In this document: in pieces, positions 57,879 to 64,000 of the stretch
How positions within the stretch are numbered: the stretch's first letter is position 1
Layout of the letters: each line of letters opens with the position of its first letter
DNA from: Rostratula benghalensis
Lineage: Eukaryota; Chordata; Aves; Charadriiformes; Rostratulidae
Length of the DNA: 64,000 nt
Direction of reading: 5' to 3'
Assembly (NCBI GenBank): GCA_013399305.1
Contig: VXAI01000139.1
Location: forward strand, 730,896-794,895
Made by a program: the position numbers and the translations under genes
Notes under the pieces: generated by a model
The model's database searches: none
What the model was told of the DNA's origin: nothing
The model's input: the letters and a program-made list of their open reading frames with translations, nothing else

Positions 57879-58439
57879 CACCCAGAAGATGATCTGGGGG
57901 GGTTTCAAGTCGTCTTCTCCCATCCCCAAGGGTCCTCGGGGGGGTTGGAGGGAAAGTTGTATGCCCTGGAGGTGTAGAAGGAACAAGGAAGGCTGCTGTG
58001 GAAAATGCTGAGATGCACATCGGGGGGGGCTGTTTCTGTAGTCCTTCCCAGGAGCGCCTGGAGGGGGGGGGAGTCCCCGCTATTGTTTGAATAGCGTGTG
58101 CTTCTGGGGGGGGATGGATGAGGCACGGTGGACCTAAGCTGTGGCTCGGGGGGGCACAGCCCTTCCCCCCTCTCTTGCCAGGGAGCTTCGGGGGGGTTCC
58201 AAGAGCCTTACTGCAGCAGGGAAGGAAGACAGGGGGGGCTCCTGGAATCGTCCTCTCTGAGGATGTGACTGAAGGGGGGGGTCCACAGCCACGTCCCAGG
58301 GAAAATCAGTAGGAAGGGGGGGGCGTACGTAATGAACTTAAAGAAGGAATTATTTCAGGGGGGGTGGTGGAAAAATAGAGACAGACACAATAAAGTATTG
58401 GGGGGGAACAGCTATCTGTTGCCAACACTAACAAATCTC

Positions 58440-58860
58440 AGGGGGGGGGCCTAGCAGGAAGTGTGCCGGGAGTTTTACAGCACGGGGGGGTGGGCTGCGG
58501 GCTGAAGGTCACTGCTTGAGCTGAAGGGGGGGGCCCCACCACTGGGCCTAGAGGGCTGGGTGGCCGTGGGGGGGAGAAACAAATGGAAACTGATGCTGAG
58601 AACATGAGTGGGGGGGTATCAAACTTGTAAGCAGCGGGATTAAGTGCACCAGGGGGGGCTGCAGTATGGCTGTGTAACATGGGTGGTTTGTGGGGGGGGG
58701 GCTTTGCAACGGACTTAATTTTTTTTCGATTTCTTGGGGGGGGCTGAGATACACAGGGGAGCTCTTGTGCCACAGATGGGGGGGAGTAACGAACCAGCCT
58801 GTCTTGGTGGGTACTGAAAGGGGGGGTGCAGTCACTCTTTGGAACTAAGCTTTCCAGGCA
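58440..58860. other. GC-richer intron segment, unidentified
   Basis: Local rise in GC around 58440-58700 under the grid. The minus open frames 58438-58773 and 58548-58835 are Pro-rich by grid effect. No family recognised. Confidence 0.4.
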
Positions 58861-59262
58861 GGGGGGGGAATTTTACCAAGAATCATTTGCTCTCTAGTAT
58901 AAAGGGGGGGTAATTAAGTGTAATTTCTGTAACTGGTGCTTGTGGGGGGGGGTTGGCTATTCTGCAATTAACAAGTCTTCAAAGGTAGGGGGGGTTCTTC
59001 TTTGTAAGAATAAGCAATGAGGGGAAAAAGGGGGGGTTCTGTATCCCTGGAGTGCTGTTTTATCCTCGAGTGGGGGGGAATGCTGTAGGCAATAAAGAGA
59101 AGTTACGGGATTAGGGGGGGTGGGAGATTTAGTGCTCTGGCTGGATTTTATGGCCGGGGGGGACAATCAGTGTGATGGATAATACATGAATATAGTAGGG
59201 GGGGAATACACAATTGTATTTGGGGGGTTTATATTTATTGGGGGGGAAGCTTCCTGAGGTAA

Positions 59263-59400
59263 ATGGGGAGGCGTCCCCGTTGGGGGGGGCCCACCAGTAA
59301 AAAGGCGCGGGAGCCGGCGGGGAGGGGGGGCGCTCCCGCACCACCCTCTGCCGGCCCGGCCCGGCGGGGGGGCTCCCCTCTGCCCGGGAACCTCCAGCTC
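59263..59400. other. CpG-rich patch within SLC38A6 intron 5
   Basis: Unusually dense CpG ('aaaggcgcgggagccggcgg', 'ctgccggcccggcccggcgg') in an otherwise AT-rich intron. It might be an alternative promoter or a GC-rich repeat. Grid runs at 59282, 59324 and 59366 hide part of it. Confidence 0.5.
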
Positions 59401-59593
59401 TCTGCTGCTGCTCTAGTCCTTCCTCCCCCGCTCTTCTCTGTGAGCTAAAGGGGGGGATACTTAGCTTGGGAATTTGCCTGGGGAAAGAGAGGGGGGGGTG
59501 TGTTCTCTCTTAGTACTTAAAAACGCTGCACGTGGGGGGGAAAAACCCCAAATCAAAGCTACCTTGTCTTATCAAGGGGGGGAATTAATTCTC

Positions 59594-59700
59594 TTTCACT
59601 GACTATCAGGGATTGGAGGGGGGGTTGAAAGATTGTCTAGTCTAATCCCCCTGCCAGACGGGGGGGAGGCCTCCGAGTTCATCCATTCTGAAATTTAGTA
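59594..59700 (-). mobile_element. CR1 3'-tail fragment, minus strand
   Basis: 'gactatcagggattgga', then G7, then 'ttgaaagattgtctagtcta' and 'atccccctgccaga' is the reverse complement of a CR1 3' end and matches the clean copy at 36590-36664. The G7 at 59618 stands exactly where the clean copy has AGGGACC. Confidence 0.88.
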
Positions 59701-59903
59701 GGGGGGGGGTATACTAAATGGAGCAAATGTTTTTGGTTTGGGTGGGGGGGTTGTTTTGTTTTTTTTCTTTTAGAGTGGATGGAAGGGGGGGGCCTTCTTT
59801 TTGTAATTAGAGTAAAATACTCACAAAGGGGGGGATTTAACAAATGGTGCAAATCATGGAAGAATAAAAGGGGGGGTGTTACATGCTGAGACCTGCACCG
59901 TTA

Positions 59904-59977
59904 ATACCTTAGGGGGGGACTGAGCTTCCTTTATGTATGGAAAATCTAATTCTGGGGGGGCACACAAACCTTAATGT
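59904..59977 (+). repeat. Local direct repeat, copy 1
   Basis: About 70 bases shared with 62691-62765: 'tacctta', 'actgagcttcctttatgtat', 'taattct', 'cacacaaaccttaatg'. Grid runs fall at 59912 and 59954. Confidence 0.9.
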
Positions 59978-62690
59978 TTGTTTTCACAGTGCCATGGGGG
60001 GGTGACCTGAAAGCCTAATTATCCTTACTGATTCAAAGGGGGGGTTTCCAGTGCAGAGCCACCTCAATTAAGGGCAGGTGGGGGGGCTCCTGTACTAATT
60101 TAACAACTGATGACCCGTGCTGGGGGGGTTTTGTGTCACAGTGAGTGGCTGTTGGAAGGTTTGGGGGGGGAAAGAAAATTAAACCTGCTTTAAATAAAAA
60201 AAAATGGGGGGGAAAAATCCTAACCTGCAACTATATTTCAGAATGGAGGGGGGGATGATCAGCATAGAAAACATTTCCATTTTATTAGCGGGGGGGTACA
60301 AACAAATTAATGAAATTTTACCAAAAGAAATGGGGGGGCCATGTGTTCCCATTAGAATAAGGGCTTTTTTAATGGGGGGGTTTAATAACTTTTTAAATAA
60401 CTTTAATAACTATTTGGGGGGGTTTTTTTATTCTTGCCATAGTAATTCAGTTAAATGGGGGGGGTTGAAGGAAAGGGAATCAGGGGAGAAATCATCATCG
60501 GGGGGGGTGCCCGTAATATGAAGTCTAGCAAAGAAGTTGGCGGGGGGGTTCTGCTGTTAGAACTTCTCTATGTGAATGAAGCAGGGGGGGTCTTCATATA
60601 CCCCAGTCTACATCTCTATTTAAAAGGGGGGGAATGATTGCAACATTTTTTGTTTGTTTGTTTTCAAGGGGGGGCTAAGAGGAAATATTGGAAACAATAC
60701 ATTAAGTAAGGGGGGGACTTCTTAAAATCCAATACGTGGCGATTTCATTGCGGGGGGGTAACAAAAGAGCATGTTCTTTGGCCCTTATGTCATGGGGGGG
60801 TAACTAGTTGATGGTTTTCAGTGGCATCGATGGATGGGGGGGGATCTTTCTGCAACTCAAATTCCTTAGGAGGAACTGGGGGGGCTACTGAAGTGCTTCC
60901 TATTTTACTAATCCATTCTGGGGGGGTGAGAGAAAAAATGGGAGCTGGCCCAAAATCCTCTGGGGGGGCCCTTTCTTGCTTCAAGTCCTTTCCTGCTTTC
61001 CTTGGGGGGGTTGTCACATTGTTTGGATTAGAACAGATTAAATTTGGGGGGGCCTCCACACCAGCAAAGGGAGATGCAAGCCTACAGGGGGGGGGCCTGT
61101 GCAGTTGTGCTGAAAGATGCAGCCCGGTTGGGGGGGAGTGTGCAGCGACCAGTAGTGTTTATTCTGCTGTTGGGGGGGTCCAGCCTCTAATCTTTTCAGT
61201 ATGTTGGGGAAAAGGGGGGGACTGAACTTGTTAGAGGCTGAGAGCTACAAGCATTGGGGGGGATCTTAATTATCTGTAGGCATTTGTGAGGAATCTCGGG
61301 GGGGCTCTCCCCACAGACGAGAATCAAAATTGCGCTATTGGGGGGGACTCCCAAATTGGCACCTCTCTTTTTTAAGTAGGAGGGGGGGAGCCAGTGTGGC
61401 TGTGCTGATACAGTCTGTTTCTTGGGGGGGCCCTGTCTTCTCCTGAGTGAAGGTTGGAGGACAGCGGGGGGGCATTTTTGCACAGTGCTTAATAACGTGA
61501 GACATCTGGGGGGGGCTTTATAGCGCTATATGATCAGCTACAGGGGTAGGGGGGGGAAATCTTACCAGAAAAGTTAAATTCAGCCCCTTCGGGGGGGGGA
61601 TTTGAAGGGATTTATCACCAGGTATTTTTTAAGGGGGGGGTAAATCACATGTTTACACAGAAGTTCAAGATACATGGGGGGGTACATCATTGCTGTGGAT
61701 TTATTTTTTGGGTTGCAGGGGGGGTACTTCCTTTTCTGTTAACCAAAAAGCCACTCACAGGGGGGGTTTTAAGATTGGGCTGCCTCAGAAGAAATATTTT
61801 GGGGGGGGCTTTAAAACACATAACCTTAGCTATGTTTTCAACAGGGGGGGTTTTTTCAGGAAGAACATACATGCTCAGTGTTAAAGGGGGGGGTTTAACA
61901 CAATAAGGGTGTTCTGAATAATATATGGGGGGGGTGTATATTTATAGAAAGTCGTATCTCTTGTGGTGGGGGGGGGGTTTATAATACCAAAAGTGGAATT
62001 CAAGTACCCTGGGGGGGGTTTTACAAGCAGCTTGTTTTTCTGTCAAAGAGCTAGGGGGGGATATTTAGAACATGGCAAAATGATAAGTATTTTAAGGGGG
62101 GGATTTCTTGGTGCTTCAAGGTGCCTCTTGAATAATAGGGGGGGAATATAATTTTGATTTCTGCAGAATACTGCTTTATGGGGGGGCTGTGACAAGGCCT
62201 ACTGAGAAGTTAAAACCTGCTGGGGGGGCCATCGAGTACCTCTTGTTGCATATTGAAAATTATGGGGGGGTACCATAATAGATGCAAAATTATGACCTAA
62301 AAATTGGGGGGGGACTATTTGAAGGTTGCTCCAATGGCTGTAGTTCAGGGGGGGTTGCATCTGCATATTGCTGAAGCCTTCAATGGTATGGGGGGGCACC
62401 ATTCATTCTGCAGGAAACCTATCAGCGCTGAGGGGGGGTGTGTCAGGTTGCAAAGAGAAGGTGATGTGAAGAAGGGGGGGCACTTTTCAGTTCAGGAGAT
62501 GAGACTGGGTTGCCAGGGGGGGAAGTTCTGCTCTTTCACACTACATGCACGCAAGAGGGGGGGGCTCTGAATGGCATGTTGCTTCTGACATTGCTAGTTG
62601 GGGGGGACACTTACTTTCTAAAGGTGAATGTATGTTTGTTGGGGGGGGTATCTCTTACGATATCTTCTTAAGCTGAAAGAGAGGGGGGGG

Positions 62691-62765
62691 TACCTTAAGA
62701 AATTACTGAGCTTCCTTTATGTATGGGGGGGGTAATTCTGTTTTTTCCACACAAACCTTAATGTG
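62691..62765 (+). repeat. Local direct repeat, copy 2
   Basis: Second copy, about 2786 bases from the first, which is not a multiple of 42. The grid run falls elsewhere (62726), so each copy shows the bases hidden in the other. Confidence 0.9.
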
Positions 62766-64000
62766 CCGGGGGGGTTACACCTTAAAACAGTAGATGTATT
62801 TATAAAATAGGGGGGGAAGTTAGTATCTCAAAGTGGAATAAATCAAAGCACGGGGGGGGCATTTTGTTGTGTTTGCTTGTGTCAGTTTCACCCGGGGGGG
62901 CTGTAATCTTCTTCTTCCATTACACCATAAGACTAGGGGGGGTGCCAGACATTTAATTTTTACCATATAACGTGCATGGGGGGGTGGTGGGTGTCAGGGA
63001 AGTTACGTAAAATTTCTTAGGGGGGGAGTCATACCGGATGCCCTTTATTTTGTACTTGAGAGGGGGGGTTCAAGTTGCTATACCCTTTTTCGAGACCCTA
63101 CGCGGGGGGGGTTTGGGCTTCAAAAATCAAACAGATTTGTCTTATGGGGGGGTTATGATATAAATAAAATTATTTTTTATTTATTTTGGGGGGGAATAAA
63201 CCAGAGATTATAAACTGGGGGGGAAAACAGGGGGGGCTATGTGAGATTGTTTCCCATATGCTGAGGGAAAGGGGGGGGGATGCATACAAATGTTTAGCAT
63301 GTGCAAGCTTCTTGGGGGGGGATTGGTTCCCTCTTAGGAGTGGAATTCAGTGAAAGGGGGGGCCTCTCTTAAAAACAAAGACTAAGTGAGCAACAAAGGG
63401 GGGGTGATCAAATGATTAGCCAGAGGCTAATAGGAATGCGGGGGGGGACTGACAGATTGCATATTAGGAGGAAATCTGATCGGGGGGGTAATTTGAAGCT
63501 TTGTGCAGCTGAGGCTGTAAGAGGGGGGGGCTTGAAATCTTTCTGAAGGACATATATATATATATGGGGGGGTGTGTGTGAATTCTGACTTGCTTGTGTG
63601 TAAAGAATAACACAAGAAAGTCAACTAATGTATAAATAAAGTTGAATTAGGGGGGGGAGGAATTTACCTCCTCTCCCCCCCCAAATTTTAAGGGGGGGAG
63701 TCTTTGTTTTGGGTGAAATATGCATCTGCCTGTGGGGGGGTGTGAGAAATTGTGTTAATTTCCTTAGAAATTCTGGGGGGGGAGAAATACATATGCTGTA
63801 AGGTTCTCTGTGGTTGAGGGGGGGTTCTGGTTTAGGCAAATAAGACTAAAATCAGAACAGGGGGGGAATATCTCACCAGACACAATCAACAGCTACATGT
63901 CGGGGGGGAAATAAACTTGAATATTGGGAAAAACAGAGCTTTTGGGGGGGAAGAAGTGAATATTTTCGTATTTAGTGACCTACCAGGGGGGGTTAATTTA

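Larger units (their letters stand above)
56762..63992. repeat. G7 grid block 4 (period 42, phase 20), to window end
   Basis: Runs at 56762, 56804, 56846, 56888, then (56930 unfilled) 56972, 57014 and onward to 63902, 63944 and 63986. The phase is the same as block 3, 840 bases (20 x 42) after its last run. Confidence 0.97.
54089..64000 (+). other. SLC38A6: SLC38A6 intron 5 (partial)
   Basis: Contains an LTR copy at 57319, a CR1 tail at 59594, a CpG-rich patch at 59263 and a local duplication at 59904/62691. It is gridded from 56762 to the end. I looked for the next SLC38A6 exon (human AMSSYLLIIKTELP...) and did not find it, although overwritten bases reduce sensitivity. Confidence 0.7.

Noticed and set aside
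63880..63960. Possible SLC38A6 exon 6 (a KTEL-like peptide near 63930)
   Set aside because: The upstream residues do not match AMSSYLLIIKTELP in any frame even allowing for overwritten bases.

Overview
The window reads as nuclear DNA of a bird. The interspersed repeats are CR1 LINEs with the avian 3' end, plus an LTR that resembles a widespread avian family. The three genes are in the order known from human chromosome 14q23: MNAT1 (+), TRMT5 (-), SLC38A6 (+). The species cannot be told from the sequence. No bacterial, phage, CRISPR or operon-like feature was seen.

Layout. Positions 1-33,703 appear to be the last intron of MNAT1. It holds three 5'-truncated CR1 copies (one with a 595-base N gap), one LTR fragment, an old palindromic repeat, a miRNA-like hairpin and simple repeats. 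Positions 33,704-33,824 are the last coding exon of MNAT1, with its poly(A) signal at 34,188. Positions 34,216-36,700 lie between the tails of MNAT1 and TRMT5 and hold one unexplained candidate exon and two CR1 tails. Positions 36,972-44,525 carry a complete five-exon TRMT5 on the minus strand (499 codons), with a CR1 in intron 2. TRMT5 and SLC38A6 are head to head around a CpG-rich promoter. SLC38A6 exons 1-5 lie between 45,022 and 54,088, and the gene continues past the window.

The outstanding signal is not biological annotation in the usual sense. Right after a single N at 45,000, runs of seven G appear on an exact 42-base grid and continue to the end of the window. In-window comparisons of repeat copies, and the preserved reading frame and spacing of SLC38A6 exons, show that each run replaces seven original bases without changing length. 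The grid ignores exons, introns and repeats. It keeps phase across grid-free stretches, apart from two one-base slips. I judge it to be a corrupted or deliberately marked contig, not a living system. It creates many false open frames with Gly-Gly or Pro-Pro every 14 residues.

The genes do not form a pathway. MNAT1 is the CDK-activating-kinase/TFIIH assembly factor, TRMT5 methylates G37 of tRNAs, and SLC38A6 is an amino-acid transporter. Their linkage is old synteny, and TRMT5 and SLC38A6 probably share a promoter.
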